A stretch of DNA of 64,000 nucleotides from Hyaloperonospora brassicae (lineage: Eukaryota; Oomycota; Peronosporomycetes; Peronosporales; Peronosporaceae), in contig CANTFL010001005.1 in NCBI GenBank assembly GCA_947650285.1, positions 1-64,000 of the forward strand, in the 5' to 3' direction. Every line of letters starts with the position of its first letter. The first letter of the stretch is position 1. A program made the position numbers and the translations under genes. Shown in pieces: positions 44,295-57,069 of this stretch. Under the pieces are notes generated by a model, which did no database searches, was not told where the DNA came from, and saw only the letters and a program-made list of their open reading frames with translations.

Positions 44295-45740
44295 GTGAAC
44301 AAGAAAAAACAAGACGCGAATTTTGTATTGGCTGTGCATGGTGGTGGTGACAACCGTCTCAACCACTGGGTTCTGGATAGAGGCTCAGGTCGTCACTATA
44401 TAAACGACTTGAGCTTGCTCAAGGATGCAGTTGATCGCAACACGGAATGCTTCATAGCAGCTTCCGACAGTGGACCACTTAGGATCACCAAACAAGGAAG
44501 TGTGGTGATTCGGGCCAAAGCACTCAGATTTATTTAACCCACCCGGCTTCTCGATGTTCAATACGCATTCAAAATGGACCGTAACATCATATCATTCGGT
44601 AAATGGTTGAGGAAGAAATTCGTTATTGAGTGTCTTGAAGGGAGGAGCGTAATGGTTTCTAATCCTGGTAGCGCACCGGTTGTGGATGTTGACCGCGTCA
44701 AAGATGTGCTAATTGTTGATGTTTTCAACAACAACTCGAATGATATTGATCATGGATATTGATCATTAAGAGATGCTATCATGAAGATCATGGAGAGTGT
44801 TGGATCTGAAAGCGATGCAAATCTTCAAGTTAATAAGTTTTATTACTTCTATCAGCGTCCAGGACACCTCTGTTACGACACGATCATGGAGATGGCTCGG
44901 GGCCCTGTCTCTGGTATCAAATTAACTGATACTGAGCGTGTCAAATGCCTATCCTATGCACAAGGAAATCAGACCAAGAACCGTCAGCGAAGAAGGACAT
45001 TGATTTGAACTAACCCATTGACGTGATCAGAGGCGTGGTTTGTTCAGACCTTAAAGGTCGTATGACCCCTCGTAACCGTCTCGACAAATGGTGCCTCGTC
45101 AATTTTATTGACCATAGATCAAACTATTGCCGGGTGTTCCTCGCAAAGAATAATGATGCTGCAGCAATGCACTTCTAGCATTTTTCGGTGGCTTTTAAAT
45201 GACGTTTTGATTCCCAAGCTCATGTCCTACGCACGGACGGTGAAGGCGGGTACAAACCTCTGGACGTATTTCGCAAGGAGTCTGGTATATCACGACAATC
45301 CAGTGAGCGTGGAAACCAAGCCAGCAATGGAAAAGCTGATAGGATTCATGGCACCATCATGAATTTGGTGCGAAGCATGGTTTTGCATGTGTTCTATTAT
45401 TGACATATTGGAGAGATGCTGCTGAGTATGCATCGTATATCCTAAATAGAATAAACACGACAGCGAATGAAGATGGATCCTCACCGGTTGAAGTGCTGAC
45501 AGGAAAGTGACCTGAACTGCTTGACATTGTGATTTTTGGATCTCCCTGCACCGTACACCTGACGACCGCGAACAGGTCTTTGGGTGCACGCGGGAGGGCT
45601 GCCATCATCATCGGAATAAATGATGATATAAAGGCTATCGGGTCTACATACTCAAGAAGCACGTTGTTGTGGTAACCCAACACGTGCAAAATGTCAAAAC
45701 ACTGAACAAATTTCAAGGTATTGTCGTTCAGTAAACGCAT
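44295..45740 (+). pseudogene. Copia protease and integrase
   Basis: 44295-44537 holds the protease region; its active triad reads LDRGSG where the family has LDSGSG, so the catalytic D-S/T-G is mutated. The GAG-pre-integrase motif (PGHLCYDTIMEMA) is at about 44850-44900. Integrase motifs follow: HVLRTDGEGGYKPLDVF near 45220, QASNGKADR near 45325, AAEYASYILNRI near 45420, FGSPCTVHLT near 45540. Stops lie between the blocks. Confidence 0.8.
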
Positions 45741-45939
45741 GATGTCAAGTACGACAACAACAAGGAGACAACAAGATTTTCAGGATGCACAAGTGATCTC
45801 CACATGACACGCTCAACACAAGGAAAGAAGAACAAATGAAGTGATGAAGTTTATAATACCGAAGCTATTGACGTGTTCAGCACTTTCAAGGAACAAGAGC
45901 CGAGAAATTACGGAGAAGAAACTCGAAGCTCCGATTAGG

Positions 45940-47504
45940 ACAAGTGGGCTATAGCCATCAAGGAAAAGCTGAAATCTCTGGGAAAAAATGGCGTATGGAA
46001 CGTAGTTGTCCCGCCTGGAGGATCACACATCCTCCACAATAAATGGGTCTTAAAGACGAAGACTGATGCCGACGGAAATGTGGAAAGGTACAAGGCAAGA
46101 CTGGTCGCATGTGGAAACGAGCAACTCTTGGAATTAAATTTACTTTGACTTTTGCGGCATCCATGGAGCTCGGACCTTTTAAGGTGATACTGGTCCTGTC
46201 AAGTAGATGGAATATACCTGCAAGGCACGGGGTCGTTTCGAATGCCTACGTGAATGCATACGAGGAGGAAGACCTTGACATTTACGTGCGGATACCTAAA
46301 GAGATACAAGTCGGTCAGGCCACCTTGGATCAAAATGAAGTCGACAATACATGACGTCTCGCACTGCTTTTGAAGAATCCGCTCTATGATCTAAAGCAAG
46401 CAGTCAGACTTTGAAGCAAGCTTTGGCACTCCAAGTTAGTTGAGTTTAACTTCAATCAGTGCACTATGGACATGTGTTTGTATGTCAAACGAACTGACGA
46501 AAATGTGACGGTCGTCGGTGTTTCCGTCGACTATTTACTGGTCACCGGTACGAAGAACGATATTGTCGGACAATTTTTTAAGACTTGATATCCTATGTGA
46601 ATAAGGCTTTGGGAGTCGTGCACAAGTTTCTAGGACTACGGTTCAAGCTGAATGACAAGGAAGGGTACGTGCTGGAACAAGAAGTGATCATTGAATTGTT
46701 GTTGAAGGAGCATGGACTGGACAGTTCGAATGGAGTTCGGACCCCTATCAGATACGACTGCAATGAAGCTGACGCTGAAGACGCAGAGATATTTCTATCA
46801 ATAACCACGGCCGGACTTTCAAGCGTCAAGACATTCCCATCTATTGTTGGGAGCCTGCTGTGAATCGCTTAATGCACACGTCCGGATATCAGTTTTGCTG
46901 TGCATAAATAAACAGGCAGACACACAAATCTGTCATGAAGGACTGGAAGATAGACAAGCGGATTGCACGATATCTCAAGGAGTCTAAGGTGCTGTAGTCG
47001 TGCAGCAACAATTCAAGCAATGCTGAGCCGATCAAGATTGAAAGCTGGAGCGATGCTGCATTTGCTGGCGACAAGACGGATCGGAAGTCCGTATCAGGAT
47101 CAGTGCTGACGATAAACAAATTAGTGGTGGCATAGTTTTGCAAGAAGCAAACCGAAGTGTCGCTAAGCAACATGGAAGCGGAATTCATGGCGGCTTCACG
47201 AGCAGGTCGTAAGCTCCTAGGGCTAAAGGAGCTGTTCGGCGAACTGGGGATACCAAAACTGCAACCCATGCCGATGTGGATGGACAACCAAGCCGCGATT
47301 AACTTGTTGAAGAGCGATGTGAATTCGTCAAGAGCTAATCACGTAGATATTGGGTTCAAGTTCATCTGCCACTACACTCAAGCAAGAATCGTGCAACCAA
47401 GTTTCATCAAGTCGGAAGACATAATTGCTGACCTCCGGACGAAGGAGTTGCCGGCCCCAAGGATTATGGAGTTGCGAGAGATGTTCAAGTTGATGACAAT
47501 TTAG
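45940..47504 (+). pseudogene. Copia reverse transcriptase and RNase H
   Basis: RT begins with NGVWNVVVPPGG, then HNKWVLKTKTDADGNVERYK (45985-46095). Degraded fragments follow to 46860, including VIIELLLKEHGLDSSN. RNase H at 47040-47504 is the best preserved part: SWSDAAFAGDKTDRKSVSG, VSLSNMEAEFMAASRAGRK, MPMWMDNQAAINLL, DIIADLRTKELP. It ends 18 bp before the 3' LTR. Confidence 0.85.
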
Positions 47505-47522
47505 GATGAAGTCAAGAAGGAG

Positions 47523-47886
47523 TGTTAAAAGTATCACTTTTCACAGGTCATCAAGTGTTTAAGCGCCAACTTCAGGGCCTGTTACAGGTAAGGTACAACT
47601 TCGCCTGATTGGTTGGTTATATGAGAACTTGATAGATGGGACGAAGAGAGACGGACGTAGGAAGACCAAGATGTTGAGGATTGGGACCGAAAGAGAAGTT
47701 TGATATGTGGGACCAGCATGCAAGATGTGCGAGCTGGACGCACGCCATCTGTAACTTGACCAGGTCAAGTTTCAGTGCCGTTGGAAATAAATGTTGTAGC
47801 ATTGACAAGCCATAAGGATTGATATATTTCACTTTTACTGCTAATTATATTTGCACGAGTGCAACTACGAGCACATACTTTCAGCA
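47523..47886 (+). repeat. Copia 3' LTR
   Basis: 364 bp, TGTTAAAAGTATCAC to TACTTTCAGCA. Direct repeat of 42697-43061. Confidence 0.9.
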
Positions 47887-49200
47887 ACAAATCACCTTCA
47901 ATATATGAAAATACATTTGTCCAACCATTCTTGTCAGCGTTACGATTCTGCCAGTCCACCGCGTGAGAGGTGTAGTCCTGCACGAAACGAAGCCTTGCTT
48001 CTAGGGCCAGCATACATTCTTCTGCTGAAGAGACATTATTTGGTTCAGTTCGCCATGCGCGAACTGCAGAAAGAGAAAAGGACTATTTCTGTTCATCAGC
48101 GAGGATGTCTTCATCCTCTCTGGGGTAATCGTTGGCGATGCTGAAAATACCAGCATCGTCATCTGACTCAATAATAGCTTCATCGCTATTGTTGGGATGA
48201 TCTTCTTCGTCGATGTCGTCCCGGTCGACATCGGCATCATACGTGTCGACGTTAGCGTCGACACGTGATTTGCAAGAGCCAAAACGGTTTTTTCTTGATC
48301 GATTACATCCTCTCCCTTATCCAAAAGTCACACTCTAAAGTCTGGTTAGACGTGTATGTCGTAATCCATTCACAAAGATTGGTATATGCTGGGTTGAAAC
48401 ATGCACCAAATTGTTGATGGCGAATTCCACCAGAGGAAGGAATTCGCTCCAGTTCAAGAACGAGTGGACATATCTTTGAAAGATCTCTTCGAGGACACGG
48501 TATGCAGGTTCCGTCCGACCATCTGTTTCGGTATGGTCAGAGTTGGATATCTTCAAACGCGTTTCGAGAGATCGGAACGAGGTTTGCCAGAACTCCGCCG
48601 TGAACCGAGAGTCACGGTCGGATACGAGTTCACGGGGTAATCCGTGGAGTCGAAATATCGTGTCGATGAAGACACGATCACATCCCTGTGCCGTGATTTA
48701 CTCGGGTACTGCAGAAAGATGAACCGTCTTTCTGAAAAGGTTCACGAGAACAAGAATACCATTATTTTTGTGGTCGTCTTCGGGGAATCTGAAGACAAAG
48801 TCCATGGACACGGACTCCCAACACTCTGCCGGGACCGGCAGAGGTTGTAACGGTGCACGGGATGAAGGACTAGGCTTCACCCGTTGACACATCTAGCAAG
48901 CAATAATTGACTTGAGCACAAATTGACAATGGCGGGGCCAGTAAAAGTCACGACTTACCGTAAGGTAAGTCTTTTCTCTACCACGATGGCCACCTGTTGG
49001 GGCATCGTGACACTCATACGTGATGCACAAGCGCAAGTCATCATGATCGGGAACGACGCCACGAGGAGTGTCGCCGGCAGCGGCTGTACAGTACGGCATC
49101 CCGATGCGTGTTGCGTACCGATCCAATGAGGAACGGAACAAAGCCGGAAAATTTTTCAACGATTTACGAGCTGACTTCGCCAGAGGATCCATCAATCGCA
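47887..49200 (-). pseudogene. E2 integrase (zinc, core, acidic insertion)
   Basis: Reading minus, 49195-48893 gives the zinc region (CITYECHDAPTGGHRGREK). 48892-48698 starts MCQRVKPSPSSRAPLQ and has the first catalytic Asp (SVSMDFVF). 48556-48335 has the third acidic site (TDGRTEP) and VEFAINNLVHVSTQHIPIFV. Then comes an Asp/Glu-rich run (about 48290-48090), and then LEARLRFVQDYTSHAVDWQN up to the Copia junction. Several frameshifts are present. Confidence 0.85.
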
Positions 49201-49378
49201 GAAGATCCTAGCCTTCTAAGTAGACCTTCCCTACGTCGTCACAAAATGCTGACGACGGGACACTGACTGTAAGTGTCACACTAGTGGTCCTATTCTCACT
49301 TTTGTATTGCGCGCCCGGCTCGGAATCGATTCGGCGCAAAAGCGCATCAGCGACGATATTAATTCGTCCTGGTTTATG

Positions 49379-50640
49379 CTACACGGAGAAGTTATACTCC
49401 GCGAAGAAGGACAGCCACCCCGCCATCCTTTGCGAGAGGTGTGGACTGTTCACGGCCGTGCGTAGTGACGCATGGTCCGTATAGACGATGAACGGTATAT
49501 CTCCGAGGAGATAGACGCGGAAATTAGCCAGTGCATACTTCATGGCAAGGAGTTCCTTGTCATGCACTGGGTACTTACGCTCAGCTGCTTGAAGCTGACG
49601 CGGTTGATAGCAGACGACGCGCTCTGCGCCATCTGTGTCATACTGCATCAACGCACAGCCGATAGCAAAGTCGCTGGCGTCACAGGCCACATGAAAATGT
49701 CTGTCCTGATCTGCAATCGCCAATATGGGCGATTGCATCAAGCTCTGCTTGATACCTGCAAAGGAACGCTGACAGTCAGCGTTCCATGACCACTTCACAT
49801 CTTTCTTGAGCAAGCCAGAAATATGCACAGTCATCTCGGCGTAGTTGCGCCAGTACTTGTGCAAGTACTCCGCTAAGCCAAGGAACTTCCTTAGTCCCTT
49901 GACGTCGGCTGGCACTAGCCAGTCGGTGATCGCCTTGATCTTTTCGGGATCAGGGCGTACGCCTTGTTTGCCGACGATGCACCCAGTTAGTGGTATTTCG
50001 CGAGCTGCGAGAATATACTACTATGAGGCTGGCGTACAACTTATGCTTGCGCATAAGTTGAATACCTGACGAACGTGAGCTCTGTGAACTTCCACGTCCG
50101 TCTTTCCGTTCATATCCCGGCTATGAGAGAACACATCGTCAAAGTAACTCGGTGCGAAATCTCGCACCGGTCTCAACAGATTTGAACCACATCTGTTGAA
50201 AGTAGCAGGGGCATTGCTCAGCCCCTGTGGCATCACTACCCACTCCTACAGCATACCGCTGGGGGTGCTCACTGCTGTGTACGGGATGTCCCGTTCACGC
50301 ATGAAGATCTAACAGAACAAATCCATCAGATTCATGGACGAGAAGATGGTACCTTAAACACGCTGCGGCATTCAATTTGTTAAATGCGTGCACTATCCGC
50401 CATCCTCCTGTGGCCTTTGGCACACAGAAGGTCGCAGAGATGTGAGGGAAGTTGATTCCCTTCCATGTACAGCTGCAAAGAGATCGGCAAAGAACTTCTC
50501 GATCGCTAGTATTTGCTCAAGAGATAGTGGCCAATGCTTCATGACACAGTACTTCGAGCCTGGTTTGAGCTCGATCTCATGTCGAGTACCTTCACCCTTA
50601 GTCAACTCGCATGGTACGATATCACGCTGCTAAGCCATTA
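49379..50640 (-). pseudogene. E2 reverse transcriptase and RNase H
   Basis: Minus strand: 50605-50393 has RHEIELKPGSKYCV, the N terminus of RT. 50236-50021 has PQGLSNAPATFNR and the catalytic box YFDDVFSHSR. 49915-49379 is the RT thumb plus RNase H (FHVACDASDFAIGCALMQYD, YPVHDKELLAMKYALANFRV, YTDHASLRT). The right edge near 50640 is where the inserted DNA begins. Confidence 0.85.
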
Positions 50641-53600
50641 GCTATAGCGAATTTCACATGCCATGTTCACTCTAACTCGACAACATATGTGAATCCATTG
50701 GAGCTGATGATAGAGGTAACACGTAATTGAAAAAGGAGAGATCGGTACGAAGTGGTTTCTGGGTTGATTAAGTTGCGCGCCACTTACCGTGAAAGAATAG
50801 GAAACCTGCGATCAAACAAGAGCAGAGCACATGGAAGAATCAGAGCTGCGGGCATGGAATTCAGCTGCCGCTAACTAGAGTAGGAAGTATAGGCTGTGAT
50901 GGCCCTGGCGCGGCATGTTTATATTATTCAAAGCACTTTGAAAACGTCCGCTTAAAATGACTGCTGCGATGCGGTCGAATAAACCACAAAGTCAGTGACC
51001 AATAGAGTTTGTAATGGACTCGACTTCTACAAAGTTGCTGGTAAGACTTAGTATTATTGTCGTACAAGAGTATGTGCTCTCGGACGTCACGCTCACGTAA
51101 GTGGTATGGGAGAGAGAGAGCCGAGCAAAGGGTCATCAGCGTAGGATGAACGCAGAAGTAAATTTAATGTAGTTACGTTTCGATCTTATTAAACCTTCTT
51201 CGCCTTCCTTAGCGATAAAAACTGCAATTTCCTATGTAGATTCTTGACCACCACCCATTGCGCGCGTCTAGCAGAATTAGTGATACAATTTGGCTGATTT
51301 TAAGATCTCATGTCAAACAATAAGCGGAGAGGTCTGAAATATTACACTTTGCGCTAACATTTCCTATATTTTGCAGGGGCAGGTAAAAGTGATAAATAAT
51401 TTCAGCTAAGGTCATATTTACATTGGTATGTTGGGTTAACTGACATTTAACGGTCAGACCCGTTACAGACATCCTCGTTGTTACCGTGTTACACTAGAAA
51501 CGATATCTAGCTAAGCTTACAGCTTGATCGAACGTTTAAACGACTGCTCGAGCCACAAGTATTATGCGATAAGTAGTCAAACATGCTCGTCATATCATAT
51601 CGTTTCGGATAAACTTGACCTCTTGTTCTAGATTGAGTCCGTAATGATTGAGCTCGCGGTCAGTCGATCTTGCGAACAGTTATGCTCACATACGTCCTGA
51701 GCATGTTGCCAAATGTTTAGCGCACGAACACTAACATTCCACCAACTCTATGCAGGGCGCAAAGGCGATCTGAGCGTTCTTGGCAATAAGAAATCGCATG
51801 GAAAGCCGTTAGCGCTGTTCAAGCCGTTTAAGCGCAGACAACGTCCAACTCCATTATGCATGCGGCTCCACATCTGTTGGATTGACACGCTTGTTTTATG
51901 GACCTTGCGTTTAATCTGGAGACAAGTAGATCCACTATGGCTGTTCTAATATTCCACGCTTCACACATGCTAAAACGATACCAACACTAGAGATTATGAC
52001 GCAGAAGCGCAAATCAAACCAACGTTTGGGAATAGACACAAGCCTAGCCAACAATCTGGATTGAGGTCAACGCATTTCGGTAGGATCATTGAGGCTATTA
52101 GCAGGAAGAACTGAGAACCCCACTTTGACTTCGCACGGCACTTGGGAAGGCTGGAGATGAGTAGCTGCTGATGTGTGGCGTTGGCTACCCGACCGGACCC
52201 AACTTTCGTTGCCGACACCGGCCAATGTAAAGGTTGACAAATCAGCATCCTAGAGTTTCTTGACTGCGCGGTCGTGCGTTGAAAACGAGTATCACACGTA
52301 CGTCTACAAGTTTTTGGCTCCTCATCTGCCGATCTGGTTTGATCATTCGATCGTCGAGCTCTATTTTGCTAATTTTCTGAGCCTTCGGCCGCATGCCTCG
52401 TTCGCCGACACGTATTCACATTCAACTGATTGTATAGTGGTCCTACCACATTGTCAAATACGCGGCTAAGGTTGAAATTGTCACAGAATACTTGAAATGC
52501 ATTTACTGTAGCGATCACAACGCAAAGGATAGAACCATTGTAGTAGACGATGAACGAAGGTCCAAACCAGCACATCAGACAGCTATACCCGTCCAAGAGA
52601 ACGACAAGGGCAGTGTGACCCTAAAGAGCCGATAGTGGTAGTACCTTTGATTCCGCCCGCTAGCGCTGCTTTCCCGGAGTCTTTTAAGACTGTGCATGCG
52701 AACAAAGTCAGCCACACAGGAGTTTTCGACCGTCTATCAAACAGTTATATATTCACAACTACTACACCGCAAGACGCTTTACAGCCCATCCAGGCAGTAA
52801 CGAGTCGACGCAAGCCTAAGTCGATCATTCGGTATTTTCTCGTTATGGCCTCCAACTTGCGCCGGGACTATCATATGCTAACAATTTTGCTGCAAAGAGT
52901 AGATGTGCATCAATTAGAGCATGCTCGAAAAACACCTCAGCACAAATGATCAACGATATGCCGCCTAAAAGGTGTCAAGTTCATATGATATCAAACATCA
53001 ACTCAAAGTGACGATATCAGCAGAACGAGTCGCTCGTGACGTGTCGGGTTGCGCAGTGCGTGTGTGTCCATCCCGCTGTGTCTATACGTGAAGTGTGTAC
53101 ACATTGCAAACTCATCGCTGGTTTTTGACGTCTTTACATCAAACCTACCGCTTTTTATGTATCACGAAGGGTCGACCAATGTCTCAGCACACGTACCAGC
53201 GCTCTGTCGTCTACAATCGCACGTGCATTCGCACGCGATAGTGCATACTTCTTCTACCGCACAGTTTGTGTGGTCAATCGTCCTGGCGCAAGATCATGAC
53301 TACGCCTCTATCCACCATCGATGGTAACATAATGACATAATACGGGCAGAAAAGAACGCAGGGATCACAGACCAGCTAATTACTACCCTCTGAAGCTGAA
53401 GTGGTATCATGGAAGGGAGGAAGTGTAGACACGCGTTGGTATATTCATTGTGTTTTTCACTATCTGTATCGGTGTCGCATCCAGGTGCACGTTCTCAACC
53501 ACATGTTCGGCTTTTCCAAACGCTTGACGCAATACCGTGATCGCGAGTCGACTGTAATATTACTTTTTTTCGTTTTAATCAAGCGATCGTACGAACACTC

Positions 53601-53690
53601 AATCCTGTCGTCAAACCTCGACTGTGTCTGGCCATGTTCAAACTACATCCCTGAAATCGATCAAATCCTTTTACAAAGGATTTACTTGAA
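50641..53690. mobile_element. About 3-kb insertion of mixed origin inside E2 pol
   Basis: Family alignment from memory of the motif order shows pol interrupted between the linker end (TRIDRYAFQSWESLQVNP at about 53695) and the RT start (IVPCELTKGEGTRHEIEL at about 50635), which should be a few dozen residues apart. The insert contains one degenerate LTR (51010-51467) and otherwise unassigned frames. One of these, at 52635-52949 plus, is a 104-codon frame containing FPESFKTVHANKVSHTGVFD. No terminal repeats were recognised, so it may be more than one event. Confidence 0.5.
51010..51467 (-). repeat. Degenerate solo LTR inside the 3-kb insert
   Basis: 458 bp from TGTAATGGACTC to CAGACCCGTTACA, with the superfamily block CACCACCCATTGCGCGCGTC at about 51250. 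It faces minus. No paired LTR was found nearby. Confidence 0.6.
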
Positions 53691-54960
53691 GTGACTCCCA
53701 GGATTGGAACGCGTATCGATCAATCCGAGTCTTCTCATCGAGGACACTTTTGTTCATCGATGAGCTGCTGAGAACCCGTTCGTTCTCAGCAAACAATGTT
53801 GCCGACCGAATATCGGCCACATACTCATCCTCTGTCGCGATTACACAGATCTGCTTGACTTTACCACTAACCAGCTCACACAAGAAATGTTTCGGTACTA
53901 GCGTTGGCAGTTGAGTTATCTCTGAAGTAAACTTTGGAGACACAGTCAGATCAAGCGTACAAGCGCCTGCGCTTGATCCTTCATTGACCAAGACATTCAA
54001 CGCATCGGATTCTTTCTGGGAACATGTTTCCACAGGATGCTGAGGGCTTGTACGCTCAGGATGATGAGAGCCTAATCTCTCACCGTGTACCTCTTGAGGA
54101 AATCTTTCCTCAAGTACGTAGGGACTTATTCCCTCGACATCCTCTGACTGTGTCTGTGCAACCACAGTCAGGTACCAATCCTCTACAGTCTACTCTCCAG
54201 TCGACCTAGGATGACCACGTTGGCGTTTGTGGACAACTGGTTTGCTGTTCCTAGGATGTTGCCCGCTAGGCAAGCATCCATGTACCGTGCCACTCGACTT
54301 ATTCGAGTTGTGGGCCTTCGGCACTGCCTGTACGTATATAAAACCCTCCAAAAACTTGCGCCACAGTGTAGTGATCAGCTACACTGAGGTCTTGTGCAGT
54401 CGTGCTAACGACCGTACCGCAAGTGAGGCCATCGCAATCACTTGCAGTACATCCACTTGATTGTGGACGCTCCATGACGTTCATCAGATGGCCATCTGAT
54501 GAACAAGCGACAGGCATCTTCACGGATCGATGCTGTCGTCTCACCCTTGGCTCGTACCTTCTGAGCCAAGGCAATCCTGGGATGACATCAAATTTGTCAT
54601 AGAGATCCAGTACGATGAAGTCTTCACCGTACCGTTCGTCCTCTAAGGTTTAGTGTATTCTTACTACACTTTTCTTAAGGGTTATCAATGCTCCTTTGGC
54701 AAGGCGCACCGTCATCCTCGTGAGAGGGATGTAGCACTCAACGAACTTGAGCCTACGAATCTCTAATGACTGGCGACGAACAAAGTTGTTCGACTCCCCT
54801 CATTCAGCTAGATGACATATTGACAAATCCTTTATCACTTTCATCTTTAAGGTGATAGGTTATATCTCATCACCAGATGCAGAGACACACAATGATTGTG
54901 TATCTGGAGCAAATTTCGTCAATAAATTTGCAAATTATTTTGAGGTTGCTCGATCAGTAG
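53691..54960 (-). pseudogene. E2 protease end and PR-RT linker
   Basis: Minus-strand pieces: LEDERYGEDFIVLDLYDKFD near 54640-54600, then VIPGLPWLRRYEPR (C-terminal protease motif) at about 54590-54540. 54165-53671 is a continuous 164-residue linker with CELVSGKVKQI and the DEKTRIDRYAFQSW box that precedes RT in this lineage. The active-site D-S/T-G of the protease was not found intact. Confidence 0.75.
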
Positions 54961-54964
54961 GGCG

Positions 54965-55960
54965 CTACGCCCTTACTAGTCCCCGGCCATTTTTTGATGG
55001 TCCGTTTCGCAGTTGCGGTGTCGCAACAGCGTTGGACCTACGCTCATTGCCTTTCTTGGCGAACGGACGATCGCTTCGATCAGTACTGTTTGGTACTGAA
55101 CGTGGAGCACTACACTCGTAAGCGTAGTGTCCCAACTTCTTACAGCGATTGCACTTCTCAAGTTGCTTGTTTATTTGAAGATCGAGGTCTCTCGCTCTCA
55201 ACAAAACAGATGTCCATTGGTTATGGACCTCCATCTCGTGTTTCGGTGGACGATAAGAACTCGAGCTAGCATGAGCCTGTCTCATTCTAAATTCCTCCTG
55301 TTCCGCAGCTGAGATAGCTTCTTCAAGCGTGTCCAACTCTTGGCGGAACAGGTGGTTCCTGACGGGCCCATATGCGAGCCCTTGCATGAACGCCGGAATC
55401 AGCGTTTGTTAATGAACTGGTTTATCATTTATACTACCTGCGAGGAGTCGTATATGCTGAGCGTAAGCGTGTACATATCGCTTACCCTGCTTGAGTTCCA
55501 GGAGCTCCGATCAAGCCCTGAACTCAGCCCGCGGTGGTTCAAACGTATGTTTATCCTCGAAGGCTTCTAGCGACCCAAAAACTGTGGGTCGCTCATCTCC
55601 ATCCTTATGGCCCAAGTCTTAGTACTTCCCGCCAAGTGGATTTGAGCAAATGTGAGTTTCATTTGCTCATCGTCGATACGATAGCCTTTATGGCGCTGTC
55701 GATATTGACGAACTATAATAAGAGGGAGTCTTCCTTGACTCTGTACTTGTAGATATCAACCTTCAAGATTTCGGGACGACGCGTGTGTGTCGTCCCGCTC
55801 ACAGCAGCATTGTATTGATGCTACCTCAACAGCTCTGTCTGTTGAGCATCGATTTCCCTCAACTGCTTGGCCTGGTGAGAGCCTTACTAATTAAGCAAGG
55901 CTACTTTCTCTCTTTCGGCAACAAATCCATTTTAAATGAACCTAGATATAGCGGCATGCT
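54965..55960 (-). pseudogene. E2 gag
   Basis: The minus-strand capsid C-terminal region reads YAQHIRLLAG and PAFMQGLAYGPVRNHLFRQE, then SAAEQEEFRMRQAHAS. An intact zinc knuckle CNRCKKLGHYAYEC lies at about 55150-55105. 55387-54965 is open; the upstream half is broken by a frameshift and stops around 55430-55560. This places gag at the correct end, next to the right LTR. Confidence 0.8.
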
Positions 55961-56163
55961 GTTAATCTCTGTCAAGAGACTTCAACATGGCGCTAATCTA
56001 GGTTTTGCCGACGGTGAACTCATTTGATCTACCGCCCTCCATTTGATGTCACTCAAACGGTTAACGTCTATACGAGTTGCGTGAAAGCGTTCCTCTTTAT
56101 CTTACATTTTCATAATATATGAGGTGGTCGTGGTCGCTGGAAGTACTACAAAGTGATATCAGG

Positions 56164-56631
56164 TGTAACAGGGCACGATTCTTGCCAGATGACTGGCAAG
56201 ATCTTGTGTTTACTTAACACAAGACTGAGTGCTCCCGACGTCACGTACATGTGGCGTGAGGAAGCGCAAGGAAGGTAACCTTATTTTGGAAGCTCTGTTT
56301 AAGGGAAAAGTAGAAGTGTATTCAATATAGTTAAGTTTCTGTAATAGAGCATCTTTGTCGTAATCTAAATATAACAAAAGATAATCAGCTATGTGGTTTT
56401 CTTGCTCACCACCCATTGCGCGCGTCCAGCAGAGATTGGTGCTTAAACTGGTTGATATACAAGGTACATCAACAATCAAGCGGAGCACCCAAAGAATGTT
56501 ACCCCCGAGGGTAACATTCCGTCAACATCACCTCTTCTCGAGCGATGTTGATTGAATATTATCGAAATAGGTAATGCTCAAAAATTGATAAATTCGTACC
56601 GACTTTTATGTAACGGGCTCACCCCGTTACA
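56164..56631 (-). repeat. E2 5' LTR (right copy)
   Basis: 468 bp on plus from TGTAACAGGGCACG to CACCCCGTTACA. It lacks the tandem duplication present in the left copy. Confidence 0.88.
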
Positions 56632-57069
56632 AAACCTAAAAATAAAATATTACATACCCTCTCCCGTACATAGTCTTTTATTGTCGTAAAATCTTTATCT
56701 TCTCGCATATAACTAATGGAATTTAGCAGTATTTTCTTGTCGTGAAGCCTTTCAAATACTTAGTGAGCCAATTTCAATGAGAAGGAACCCGTTCACATTC
56801 TTGTAATTTTGAAAGGCTTGTACCCGTTATCTGTCGACCATAAGGGTTTATCTTGGGCAAAGCAAGACTAATCCTAACTAGAGCAGGCTTGCGTGAACTA
56901 CTTGTGCATCAAGACCGGTGGTAGTCCCTACACATTCTAATCCCATGTCTAATGTTTCCCTCATGCATATATTGAATCGCCGCATCGAGCTTAACTTGCA
57001 TCGGTCGGCAGCACACTTTACCTGGACTTCTCGATAGGGCTTACCAGCACTGGGGTCGCGCTTTATGGA
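56632..57069. other. AT-rich DNA between E2 and NUMT
   Basis: No gene or repeat recognised. Confidence 0.4.

Larger units (their letters stand above)
42697..47886 (+). mobile_element. Ty1/Copia retrotransposon nested in E2
   Basis: 5.19 kb with LTRs at 42697-43061 and 47523-47886, beginning TGTTAAAAG and ending TTTCARCA. The internal order is gag with zinc knuckle, protease, integrase, RT, RNase H, the Copia order with integrase before RT. The sequence next to the 5' LTR (GGCTATGAGTC) resembles the complement of the initiator-Met tRNA anticodon stem (GGTTATGAGCC), as used by half-tRNA-primed Copia elements. Many stops and shifts make it non-autonomous. The LTRs differ by about 11 substitutions and one indel by eye. 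Flanks GATAA and ACAAA do not give a clear duplication. Confidence 0.9.
40117..56631 (-). mobile_element. E2: Ty3/Gypsy chromovirus with nested insertions
   Basis: LTRs at 40117-40622 and 56164-56631 face minus. From right to left come the primer-binding-like CCTGATATCACTTTGTAG, gag, protease, RT, RNase H, integrase, chromodomain, then an antisense ORF before the 3' LTR. The 16.5-kb span includes a Copia element (42697-47886) inside the integrase C-terminal region and an insert of about 3 kb (about 50640-53690) between the PR-RT linker and RT. Removing both leaves about 8.3 kb, normal for the group. All genes are broken. Flanks GAATC and AAACC are not a clear target duplication. Confidence 0.88.

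Noticed and set aside
42692..47891. Clean target duplication for the nested Copia element
   Set aside because: GATAA before the 5' LTR and ACAAA after the 3' LTR do not match well enough.
40117..56631. Clean 5-bp target duplication for E2
   Set aside because: Flanks GAATC and AAACC share only three of five bases.
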